Position numbers and translations under genes: made by a program. The notes below the pieces were generated by a model. That model was not told the origin of the DNA and made no database searches. It saw nothing but the letters and a program-made list of their open reading frames with translations. DNA of 64,000 bases. It comes from Orychophragmus violaceus. Taxonomy: Eukaryota > Streptophyta > Magnoliopsida > Brassicales > Brassicaceae. The stretch is from assembly GCA_030180135.1 (NCBI GenBank), contig CM058235.1:91674535-91738534 (forward strand), in the 5' to 3' direction. Below are positions 54,629 through 64,000 of the stretch, piece by piece; position 1 is the first letter of the stretch; each line of letters starts with the position of its first letter.

Positions 54629-56359
54629 CTAGTAGTGGAGGAAGGGAGGTGATGAGTCCCCCATTGAGTAGGTCGGGTTGGAGGAAGAGCAAGAGGGTGT
54701 TCTCATGGCTTTCCTCTTCTTTCTTCTGGCCTCGCGAGTAGAGTGGCGGTGAGGATCCGCGTAATATGAGTCATGGGCCATGCGTGCAGAACCTGATGTC
54801 TCGTGTCCAGCGACCGAGTACCTGCCACCTTCTAACTCAACCTGCTCAACCATGTCATCTGCCTCAGCTATCACCTCCTCAGTGGCTGCCCGGATCTCTT
54901 CATCTACACCAACCGGAGCCTCTCTGGACGTGGAAGGCTGTCCCGCAGCACTTGTCTTGTCCTTCTTCCCCACGATCATCTTAAGGACCTTGGTCGCCTT
55001 CTTTAAACAGGAAGCCATCTTCTTGATGTTCCTCCCGTGCCATTTACTCTGCTTCTGGAGGTATTGGTTCTGGTCCCTGAGTGCGCACATCGTCTTGTTC
55101 GCGATTGGCTCATCAATGGGCTCAATCAGATATCTGTCCAACCCATACACCCCAGCAGGTGCGTCGGGAGAAGCTGAACTGGCTGCGGTTGGTCCCTTTG
55201 GTACATAAGGCTCAAACTGATGTGCCGGTCCCGGCATGAACTGGATGTTATCCCTGTTGGTGAAGCTGGTAATCTCGGGGTTTGGGAGTAGAAACTTCTC
55301 CTCATACTCCGCATCGGAACACATCCTGTAAAGGTGACGTCCCGGAGGTGACTTGGAACCAAGGTAATGAGTCCGAATCAACTGTGGCACATCCAACCAT
55401 GCCACTGGTGTAGGCTGACCAAATGTCTTGTCCTTCAGACTGCCCTCAAGCTTTACCTTCTTCGCGCTGAGGATGGGTGTGATCAACCCGCCCATGGTAA
55501 ACTTGGGCTCTGCATCCTTATTAGAAGTCCCCCAATCCCGGTGAATGGCAAACTGCTCGGCCAGAATCGAAGTGTAGCTCGGAAGGCGCTCCACTGGTGG
55601 CATTGGCCTACCGCTATGAAAGGTGAGCAAGAGAGGCTGTAACCCGATGTAGAGAAGCTTCATTTCCATATCTGTGACCTGGTTAGCTTCCTTCCTGGCA
55701 AACAGGGTGTGAGCCAGTGCCTTGTGTACGTATCTAATGGCCGGATGCCGGAGCCGTGCAGCCTTCATACCCCCTGCCTTGTAAGGCCCAGCTGCTATCA
55801 TAAACCACAGATCCCGAAGATCGTCCTTGTCAATGGGGATGAAAGTGCCTAACATGGCACCAGTCTCCTGAAATCCGAAGATGGAAGCAATTTCCTCAAA
55901 GGTCACAGTAATCCTCTTCCTGCCACCCATGAAGCTTATCTCACCCCTGCTTACCTCCCCTCTCTGTGCTGCTTTCCTCATAACAACTGTTATCTTCATG
56001 GTGGAAAGGAACTGGCAGGCAGAGCTTTGGTATCCAGCGCTGGAGACTGTGAAGAAGGTCTTAAGCCCCATGTTCTCCACAATCTGATCGTAATCATTCA
56101 GCAATCCCAGGGCCGTGAGGGTGGGGATGTGAGGGTACCGCGTTGGCGCGAATGTGATAACCTCCAGCTTTTCACAGATTTCAGCCGGGGTGAACTTCAG
56201 TGGAGTCGCTTCAACCACTCTCTCTTTACCCGCAGGTGCTTCCTCAGCAGCAATTCCTTTTCCTTTATCTTGTGTGGAAGTCCCCACATCTTGTTCAGAA
56301 GCCTTTGCTGTTGGTTTGGGGGTGGCTCGCTTCTTGCCCATTGTCCTACAAAACAACAA
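54629..56359 (-). CDS. Athila-type accessory ORF (env-like position)
   Basis: 576 codons, intact. MGKKRATPKPTAK at codon 7 may be the real start. The N-terminus is basic and low-complexity, followed by a globular region: PLKFTPAEICEKLEVITFAP, GEVSRGEISFMGGRKRITVT, FEEIASIFGFQ and IAAGPYKAGGMKAARLRHPA. I see no signal peptide or convincing membrane segment, so an envelope role is not supported by the sequence. The resemblance is to the extra ORF that Athila elements carry after pol, function unknown. The C-terminus is basic (REARRKKRKAMR), possibly nuclear or nucleic-acid binding. Confidence 0.8.
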   Translation of the reverse strand: MLFCRTMGKKRATPKPTAKASEQDVGTSTQDKGKGIAAEEAPAGKERVVEATPLKFTPAEICEKLEVITFAPTRYPHIPTLTALGLLNDYDQIVENMGLKTFFTVSSAGYQSSACQFLSTMKITVVMRKAAQRGEVSRGEISFMGGRKRITVTFEEIASIFGFQETGAMLGTFIPIDKDDLRDLWFMIAAGPYKAGGMKAARLRHPAIRYVHKALAHTLFARKEANQVTDMEMKLLYIGLQPLLLTFHSGRPMPPVERLPSYTSILAEQFAIHRDWGTSNKDAEPKFTMGGLITPILSAKKVKLEGSLKDKTFGQPTPVAWLDVPQLIRTHYLGSKSPPGRHLYRMCSDAEYEEKFLLPNPEITSFTNRDNIQFMPGPAHQFEPYVPKGPTAASSASPDAPAGVYGLDRYLIEPIDEPIANKTMCALRDQNQYLQKQSKWHGRNIKKMASCLKKATKVLKMIVGKKDKTSAAGQPSTSREAPVGVDEEIRAATEEVIAEADDMVEQVELEGGRYSVAGHETSGSARMAHDSYYADPHRHSTREARRKKRKAMRTPSCSSSNPTYSMGDSSPPFLHY

Positions 56360-57308
56360 AGCTTAAATGTGCCTTAGTAATAAGCTCAACTCTCCATCAC
56401 ACATATCTCATTAAGCAAAGCTGTATATTGACAATGCACAAGTTCATAGAAGCATCATAAATTCATCATTAAGCACAAGCAAAGGCTACAAGGCAACATT
56501 CTCAACTCATTCCCAAGCATTTGGTTAACTAGCTCATGAAAAATTGCGTATGGAAATTTTTGAAATCAAATAAGCTAGCAACCTCTTAAACAATACTCAT
56601 TTCAACTTCCAAAATCATAATCAAACAAGCACCAAGCTCTAATTCAACTCTAGAATCATGTTCACTTCTTAAGGACACTCATTCAAGCAATTTCAAAAAT
56701 TTTGTGAAACCAAACTCAATAAAATTGAGTAGTCTCACACATACAAGCTATAAACAACCAATTGCACCTCTAGAAACAAACAATTCTAGATTACCCCAAA
56801 ATTCTCGAAATTCAAGTTTCCTCAAGAACCCTAATTTCCAAAGTTCAAATTCAAGCAATAATAGGGTGAAATTGAGTTGGGTAATCATCTAGAAGCATCC
56901 TAGCAAGTGTTTCTAACCACAATCATCAAACAAAAGGCCACAATTTCGAATTCTAAAAATCTGAAATTTTTTGTCCAAATTCGAAATAGAGAGAGAGAGT
57001 GTTATAACTTGTCTTGTTGATGGAGGATGGTAGAAGAGAGTGTTAGTGAGTGAAAAAGCTTAGAAAATCGTGAACTTAGAACTTGAAATCACAAAAATCG
57101 GTTGAGAATTGAGAGAGATATGGAGTGTTGGAAGAACTTGAGAGAAACCTTGGTGAAATCGCGTGAAAGAGAGAGAGGAGAGAGAGATAAACGATTTTGG
57201 AGGAGAAAACAAAGAGAAATCGGTTCATTAAGTCAAATTTCGGGTCAACTTCGGTTAAATCCGGTTTGAAATTGGTTTAGAATCGAGGAAACTTACCCGG
57301 GCGGAGAG
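56360..57308 (-). other. Spacer upstream of the accessory ORF
   Basis: About 950 bp, AT-rich, with GAGAGA tracts (56990, 57170). No gene is seen. It may supply an internal promoter or a leader spliced to the accessory ORF. Confidence 0.45.
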
Positions 57309-57695
57309 CATATCGGCCTGGTTGCCCGGAATGAAGGCCGATATAATCTCTCGGTTTTAATTTTTGCGACCTGTATCGGCTTATCAGTCCGATATCGTGA
57401 CCGATATTCATGCATTCCGAGGATCCGTATCGGCTTGGCCAACCGATACGGAGGCCGATATTGACGTTTCTGGGAAATCCGTATCGGCTTGGCCAACCGA
57501 TACGGTGCCCGGTACAAACTGTCGGATTTATTTTCGAAACACCATATCGGCCTGGTTGTCCGATACTGTGACCGGTACTGACCCCTCGTAAATCAGTATC
57601 GGCTTAGTAGGCCGATACGGCAACCGATACAAAGTCTCGGATTTATTTTTGAGATTCTGTATCGGCCTACTGGCCGATATTGTAACCGATATTAG
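57309..57695. repeat. TATCGGCC/GGCCGATA palindrome array, internal copy
   Basis: Six or seven degenerate units of about 60 bp. Two adjacent ones contain GTATCGGCTTGGCCAACCGA nearly unchanged. Each unit can form a stem between ATCGGCC and GGCCGAT. Confidence 0.85.
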
Positions 57696-57902
57696 TCCAG
57701 AAAACCCTTCTCTCCATCCCTTTGGCCTTTGCTTCACCCCAATGAGTCCACAACTCTCCCTAAAGACCAAAACCTGATGAAAACTCAAACAAAAGATCAA
57801 AAATAACAAGAAAAGCATCATATGTACAAGGATAAACATGGGAATGTCTCCCAAGTGCGCTTTTGTTTAAAGTCGGTAAGCTCGACTTTTCAAACCGGGT
57901 TT

Positions 57903-60900
57903 TTAGGCGGTTGGAGGGCTAGAGAGTGGAACCGAGGTCCCTTCCTCTATAGCCTCTGAAGCGGAGTAGTGTTTTAGGCGTTGACCATTGACGGTGAACT
58001 CTTCTTCTGACTTTCCCCAAAGGACAACTGCTCCATAAGGCCTTACCTCCTTTACCTTGAAAGGTCCTGACCATCGAGACTTGAGCTTCCCGGGAAACAG
58101 CTTCAACCGGGAGTTAAACAGAAGCACAAGATCACCTTCCTTGAACTCTCTCTTCAGTATCAGCTTGTCATGGAAGAGCTTGGTTCTTTCTTTGTAGATC
58201 TTCGAGCTTTCAAAAGCCTCAAGTCTTATCTCATCCAATTCATTAAGCTGAATCAATCTCTTCTCAGTGGCGGTTTTGATGTCAAAGTTCAGCAACTTGA
58301 CAGCCCACATAGCTTTATACTCAACCTCAACTGGTGATGACAAGACTTCCCATACATCATATTGAAAGGAGTGGTTCCAAGTGGAGTTTTGAATGCTGTC
58401 CTATAAGCCCACAAAGCATCATCAAGCTTTTTAGACCAATCCTTCCTTGAAGCTCCAACAGTCTTCTCTAGGATAGCCTTTATCTGTCGGTTGGATACTT
58501 CAACTTGTCCACTTGTTTGAGGGTGATATGGAGTTGCTACCTTGTGCTTAACTCCATACTTCTTCAAGAGGCCTTCAAACAACTTGTTGATGAAATGAGA
58601 TCCCCCATCACTAATCACCACTCTTGGGACTCCAAATCTTGGAAATATTATGCTTTTGAAGAGTTTGATTACAACTTTAGAGTCATTGGTGGGGCTTGCC
58701 ACTGCTTCAACCCATTTGGAGACATAGTCCACAGCCACCAATATGTAGTTGTTTCCATAGGAGGATGGGAATGGTCCCATGAAGTCTATGCCCCACACAT
58801 CAAACACTTCTACCTCCAGAATTGGATTTTGAGGCATCTCATTCCTCTTGCTTATGTTTCCCTTTCTTTGGCATGGATCACACTTTGTGATGAAGGCCTG
58901 AGCATCCTTAAACATTGTTGGCCACCAAAACCCAGCTTGAAGAGCCTTTTGGACTGTCTTGAATGTGGCAAAGTGACCTCCATAAGGTGATCCATGACAA
59001 TGTAGTAGGATCCCTTCTACCTCCTCATCCGCTACACATCTTCTGTAGAGTTGGTCCTTGCACAAAGTGTAGAGATATGGCTCATCCCAATAGTACCTAT
59101 TGACATCCCGAAAGAACTTCTTTCTTTGGTAGCTGTCAAGATTTGGAGGTTCTTTCCCACAAGCTAAGTAGTTTACAAGATCAGCATACCATGGCTCCTT
59201 ATCATCAAGAGAGTTAGCCTCCTCCAACTTCTGCCTTGTTTCATGAGCTTCTCTCACGGTCTTAACAGCCATCAACTGCTCTTCAGGAAGTGAATCATCA
59301 ATGGGAATACCATCCTCGATTCGCAGCCTTGAAAGATGATCTGCCACTCCATTCTCTATCCCCTTTTTGTCTTTGATTTCAAGATCGAACTCTTGAAGCA
59401 GCAAAATCCACCTTAGAAGTCTCGGTTTCGCATCCTTCTTTGCCAACAGATACCTTAAAGCCGCGTGATCTGTATATACTATCACTTTGGAACCCACTAA
59501 GTAGGATCTGAACTTCTCAAAAGCAAAGACTACAGCTAGGAGCTCTTTCTCGGTTGTAGCATACTTTACTTGTGCATCATCTAAAGTCCGGCTAGCGTAG
59601 TAGATCACATGCAGCTTCTTGTCTTTTCTCTGCCCCAGAACTGCTCCAACTGCATAATCACTTGCATCGCACATGATCTCAAAAGGCAAATCCCAGTCAG
59701 GAGCTTGTACAATTGGAGCACTAATCAAGGCTTCCTTAATCTTGTGGAAGGCATCCAAACATTCCTCGTCAAACACAAAGTCAGCTTCCTTACACAGCAA
59801 ACGAGTGAGAGGCCTAGCAATCTTGGAGAAATCCTTGATGAACCGTCTGTAAAAACCAGCATGTCCCAAGAAACTTCTGATCCCTCTAACTGAGTTTGGT
59901 GGCTGAAGACTTGTCATAACCTCTATCTTGGCCTTGTCCACCTCAATACCCTTCTCTGAAATCTTGTGACCCAACACAATTCCTTCTGTCACCATGAAAT
60001 GGCACTTTTCCCAATTGAGCACCAAGTTCGTCTCCTCACATCGCTTCAGTACCCTGCACAAGTTCAACAAACAAGAGGAGAACGAAGAGCCATACACAGA
60101 GAAATCATCCATAAAGACTTCTACAATGTCCTCGATAAGATCTGAGAAAATAGACATCATGCACCGCTGGAAAGTAGCTGGTGCATTACACAAGCCAAAT
60201 GGCATCCTTCGATATGCGAAGGTACCATAAGGACAAGTGAATGTCGTTTTCTCCTGATCATTGGGATGTATCGGGATCTGAAAGAACCCACTGTACCCAT
60301 CGAGAAAACAGTAAAAAGGGTGGCAAGCAAGCCTTTCTAACATCTGATCAATAAAAGGCAAAGGGAAGTGATCTTTCCTAGAGGCTGCATTGAGTTTCCT
60401 ATAGTCTATGCACATCCTGTGTCCTGTGATGGTCCTAGTGGGGATTAGCTCATTGTTATCACTTTTTACTACAGTAATCCCTCCCTTTTTCGGGACACAG
60501 TGCACGGGAGAGACCCACGTGCTGTCCGAAATTGGGTAAATTATACCAGCATCAAGAAGCTTAAGGATTTCTTTCTTTACTACCTCTTTAAGATTAGGAT
60601 TCAATCTTCTCTGATGTTCAATTGAGGACATAGATTCGTTTTCAAGATGAATCCTATGGGTACATAAACTAGGTGACAGCCCTTTTATATCTTCAAGAGA
60701 ATAGCCTATAGCCTTCCTAAACTTTTTCAACTCAGTGGTCAAGGCAATCAATTCATCATCACTCAACAATTCATTGACAATGACAGGGTAAGTGGAATTA
60801 GGACCAAGAAATGCATACCGAAGCCCCCGCGGAAGGGGCTTTAACTCAATCTTTGGTGCCTTGAGCTCACTCCAATCATCAGTTGCAAACTGCTCCCTTA

Positions 60901-63106
60901 CAACCTCAGTCTCATAAGCGCCATCAGCTCCCTTACCCACTGTGAAGACCTCTATCTTTTCACCAACTGAATCGGACCCCAACTCAATGTAATCAACTTC
61001 TCCTTGCAGAGGTTTGTGTGAATCAAGAGCTTTCATGTAAGCCCAACTCTCCTCTCTGAGGTAACCATACTCTCCACATTCCTTTGTTAGAGTCACTTCC
61101 AATGGATCATGCATATTCAACTCTTCAAGAAGTTCATCAGCTAGCATATCCATAGTCTCAATGTAAAATAGCTGCCCTTGTATGGTTGGCTTCTTCATCA
61201 CCTTGTTGATGTCAAACTTGAGTACTATATCTTTCCCTAGGTTGAGATCAATCTTCCCTTTCTTGACATCAATTATAGCACCAGCTGTGGCAAGGAATGG
61301 TCTCCCAAGAATAAGAGGATCCTTTGGTTCTTCATCCATCTCTAACACAATAAAATCTGTTGGAACCTCAAATCCTCCCACTTTTACCGGAAGATCCTCT
61401 AGTAGACCAATGGGATATCTAATTGAACTATCAGCCAACACCAAGGAGATCCTACAAGCTTTGTAGGTAGAGAAGCCTAGTCTCTTGGCTACTGAGAAAG
61501 GCATTAGACTAGCGCTTGCACCAAGGTCACACAAGCAACTCTCAAATCTGAAGGGACCAATAGCACATGGTAAAGTGAAACTGCCCGGATCTTCAAGCTT
61601 TTTAGGGACAATGCTCCTTTGAATGAATGCACTACACTCATGAGTAAGCATGACCATACCCTGCACCTCCTTAGTTCTTTCCTTAATGGCATCCTTTAAG
61701 AACTTGTTGTATTGAGGAACAAGTAGAAATGCATCTATCAAGGGCATTGTGAGCTCTACATTCTTCATCTGTTTTTCAAAAAGAGCTTTATACTTCTCTA
61801 AGAGCTGCTTTTTGAATCTGCCCGGAAAGGGTAACTTGGGTTCATAGGGAGGTGGAACAAACTCACTAGCTTTCTTCTTGGGTGCCTCTTCCACTACTTC
61901 TTCTACCACAGCCTTTCCCTTTCTCTTGGCAATCTCACATTCACTTTCTCTGTTGAGAGCAGAATTCTCCTCCCCCTCTTGAACTTCAATGTCCTCATTG
62001 AGTTGAGGAATCACCTTAGGCTTGGGAACTTGTTGAGGTTGCAGCTCTTTACCACTTCTCAATGTTATGGCATTGATATACTCCTTTGGGTTTTGCTTAG
62101 ATTTTCCGGGTAGAGTTCCTTGAGTTCTAGAGGTTGAAGCATTTCTGTTCTCCATGTTGGTGACCCTAGATGTCAAACTCTGCAACTCATTCTTCAAATC
62201 TCGAACTTCCATAGCTCCTGAGGCTTGTCCCTGAAGTAGTTGCTGCATCATACCCTTCAACTCACTGTCCAAACCTGAAGAAGAGGAGGCTTGTGGCTGT
62301 TGTTGGTTAAAACCGGGTGGAGGGTATTGTTGCTTTGGGATAAAGGGTTGTTGACTCTGAAACTGTGGTTTGTTGGCAAACCCTTGCTGATTAGTATAAG
62401 GGACAAAAGGCTTTTGTTGCTGAGGTTGTGTGAAGCCTTGTTGCCCTTGTTGTTGAGTTTGGGGTTGTGTTTGAGCTTGAGGATAAACCTGATCCTGTGG
62501 GTTGGCAACATTGGGATTTCTGTAAGAGAAGTTGGGGTGATTCCTGTAGTTTGGATTGAAACCCCTATTGAAACCCCCTTGGCCAGCAATGAAATTGATC
62601 TCCTCTTGGGTCATATCTCCTTCAATGCTGAATAGAACTGGTGGAGAATCATCATAGTTCTCTACAAAGCTGATTTGCTTTTGATTGGATGAGATCATCT
62701 TGTCTATCTTGTCATTTAGAGACTTGATTTCCTTCTCATACTTCTCATCCATTGAAGATGATCCTCTAGGAGTCCTCTCATAGTCCTCATTGTAATTCCC
62801 ATCACTTGTAGCCAAATTCTCAATCAATTCCATAGCCTCATCAACTCCTTTGCCAAGGAAGTGTCCATTACTACAAGAATCCATCATTGCCCTCATTCTA
62901 GGAAGCACTCCTCGGTAGAGGTTACTGAGTAGTGTCTCCTTGGTGAATCCATGGTGGGGGCATTGAGTGGTGAGCTTAGTAAACCTGTCCCAAGCTTCAG
63001 CGAAGGTCTCATTGTTTCTTTGCACAAACCCGGATAGCTCATTGCGAAAGCGGGCAGTTCTTGTAGGTGAGAAGAATTTCTTCAAGAAAGCCTTCTTGAG
63101 ATCTGC
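57903..63106 (-). pseudogene. Athila gag-pol, continued after a nonsense codon and with an integrase frameshift
   Basis: The main open segment (58289-63085) is 1,598 codons from an internal Met. It holds the C-terminal part of Gag (Gln/Pro-rich, no zinc knuckle), protease CDLGAS (520-524), RT (RMCIDYRKLN; FMDDFSVYG at 991-999), RNase H (MCDASDYAVG; TDHAALRYLL) and integrase. Integrase has H1364/H1371/C1402/C1405 and D1434, D1493, E1529 spaced 58 and 35. After GKSC the frame shifts by one base (about 58340). The integrase C-terminus continues in the next frame (57903-58343) with the usual EFKEGDLVLLFNSRLKLFPG segment. These breaks make this copy unable to produce its own full polyprotein. Confidence 0.9.
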
Positions 63107-63739
63107 CTATGTAGTGATAGACCCTGGAGGAATAGTGCTCTCCCAATCTTTGGCTTTATCTGCCAAGGAGAATACAAAGAGGCGCATCTTGAGACCCTCA
63201 TCCGTCACACCATTGAGTCTTGTAGTATCACAGATTTTGTCGAATGTGTCTAAGTGCTTCAATGGATCTTCTGAGGAAAGTCCATGGAATTGGTTGTTCT
63301 GCACCATATTCATTACCATGGCCCGGATCTCGAAGTTGTTATTGTTCACAGGTGGTGGAATGATACCCCGCCGAATAGCGTTGGTGTCGGGTGTATCACC
63401 ATCACCAATGGCTCGAGCTGGTCTCTCACGATGAACCGGGATCCTGTTTCCCTGTCCATCTCTAGCATCCGCATCCTGGTGATGCTGCTCATGATGGCCC
63501 TGTTGGCCCTGTTGGCCCTGTTGGCCTTGATCCTGATGATCTTGCTGATGCAGATCCATAGCTGGCTGCTCTAGAGGCTCAAGCTGAGGCTGATCTACTG
63601 TTTCCTGCTCCAACCCAAGTCTCTCCAAATGCACAGCTCGTTCTAGTGCTCTTCTCTCTCGTGCTAACTGTCTTTCAAGTGCTTTGATGTCTGAAACCCG
63701 CGCAACTAAGTCTGTTGGTCCTCTGCTCCGCAAGTTCAT
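63107..63739 (-). pseudogene. Athila Gag, N-terminal part ending at a nonsense codon
   Basis: I choose the ATG at 63739 (MNLRSRGPTDLV), after an AG acceptor-like GATGTCAG; a longer frame starts at 63835. It contains a coiled-coil-like ERQLARERRALERAVHLERL, a Gln/His-rich linker with GQQGQQGQQG, and retroviral-type capsid sequence (FEIRAMVMNMVQNNQFHGL, DPLKHLDTFDKICDTTRLNG, DKAKDWESTIPPGSIT). A TAG at 63107-63109 stops it. The same frame remains open on the far side as the gag-pol segment, so a single base change seems responsible. Confidence 0.88.
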
Positions 63740-63838
63740 ACACCTGACATCAAAGAGAGAAGAAGAAATAAGATTAGTAACCAAAACTTGATCTAAATAG
63801 GAAAGGAAATCGAATTGATCTATCCAATATCCCAAAAT

Positions 63839-63851
63839 GGCAACGGCGCCA
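63839..63851 (-). promoter_or_regulatory. Primer-binding site of the Athila element (tRNA-Asp type)
   Basis: The minus strand reads TGGCGCCGTTGCC three bases inside the 5' LTR, the PBS typical of Athila/Tat elements. Confidence 0.9.
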
Positions 63852-63854
63852 AAT

Positions 63855-64000
63855 TGATAACAGAGATTTACTAATCTCTAAGGGTATCAATTCCCATGCT
63901 TATCGTGTAGCAATGAGAGATCAATCCATTTTTGGGACCGGAACTAAACCAAAATGAATACACCGAACCAAATTAGACAAGCTAATAACAATTCAAGCAA
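63855..64000 (-). repeat. 5' LTR of the Athila element (partial)
   Basis: First 146 plus-strand bases of the right LTR, identical by eye to 51528-51673. The rest lies outside the window. Confidence 0.92.

Larger units (their letters stand above)
51528..64000 (-). mobile_element. Athila-like Ty3/gypsy element (right LTR cut by window edge)
   Basis: The left LTR (51528-53009), purine tract, accessory ORF, gag-pol, PBS and start of the right LTR (63855) are in the expected order on the minus strand. The tRNA-Asp-type PBS, the FMDDF RT motif and the extra ORF after pol place it in the Athila/Tat group. All 146 visible bases of the right LTR match the left LTR, so the insertion is recent. Confidence 0.93.

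Noticed and set aside
54766..56460. Plus-strand ORFs opposite the Athila accessory ORF
   Set aside because: Antisense shadows without domain similarity.

Overview
The window is plant nuclear DNA, almost certainly from a Brassicaceae species and probably from transposon-rich pericentromeric or gene-poor chromatin. The evidence is a 9-exon IMP4 gene with short AT-rich GT-AG introns, a Brassicaceae-type F-box gene, a GRF zinc-finger gene, and a load of Ty1/copia, Ty3/gypsy (Athila-like), Helitron, LINE, hAT and MITE sequences. No prokaryotic features are present. Three genes look intact: the F-box-like gene (5175-5933, -), the GRF zinc-finger membrane protein (7073-7619, +) and IMP4 (8611-10779, -). 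All three lie in a roughly 7 kb island between transposons.

Layout, left to right. 1-4587: a copia element on the minus strand running off the left edge, with an open gag-integrase frame, a 1.6 kb leader, PBS and 5' LTR. 4588-8600: the F-box gene between two diverged direct repeats, then the GRF gene, then an internally deleted relic of the F-box block. 8611-11100: IMP4 with a telo-box promoter and an anticodon-less tRNA-like minihelix. 11697-12731: a PEP-carboxylase pseudogene hit by a TTA-flanked MITE. 12732-26583: a solo LTR (TSD AAAAG) into which a young 10.07 kb LTR element inserted (13933-24004, TSD CCGCA). That element has 3.66 kb LTRs and a single ORF with a zinc-knuckle array and no pol. 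26584-32600: relics, including a Helitron helicase, a 245-bp inverted repeat, a TRIM and an LTR fragment with a 5S-rRNA-like domain. 32600-34900: an unrecognised minus-strand gene candidate with internally repeated units. 35500-42950: a 2.3-kb-offset tandem duplication carrying degenerate LINE pieces; the second copy is split by a 2,585-bp Helitron that has captured a PP2C (POLTERGEIST-like) gene fragment. 43007-44124: 5' part of a hAT element. 44300-48240: a copia element with intact pol but almost no gag. 48648-51527: Helitron ends and a triplicated repeat. 51528-64000: an Athila-like gypsy element on the minus strand, with visible LTR sequence identical at both ends, one nonsense codon in gag and one frameshift in integrase.

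The genes do not form a pathway. IMP4 is a housekeeping ribosome-biogenesis gene. The other features mostly record nested insertion, gene-fragment capture and local duplication. The most unusual points are a 93-nt intron in the F-box gene that looks like a repeat insertion with a 9-bp target duplication (introner-like), the zinc-knuckle-array LTR element, the gene-capturing Helitron, the tRNA-like minihelix with a Pol III terminator, and the TATCGGCC/GGCCGATA palindrome arrays of the Athila element. Identities come from reading motifs by eye; no database search was run.
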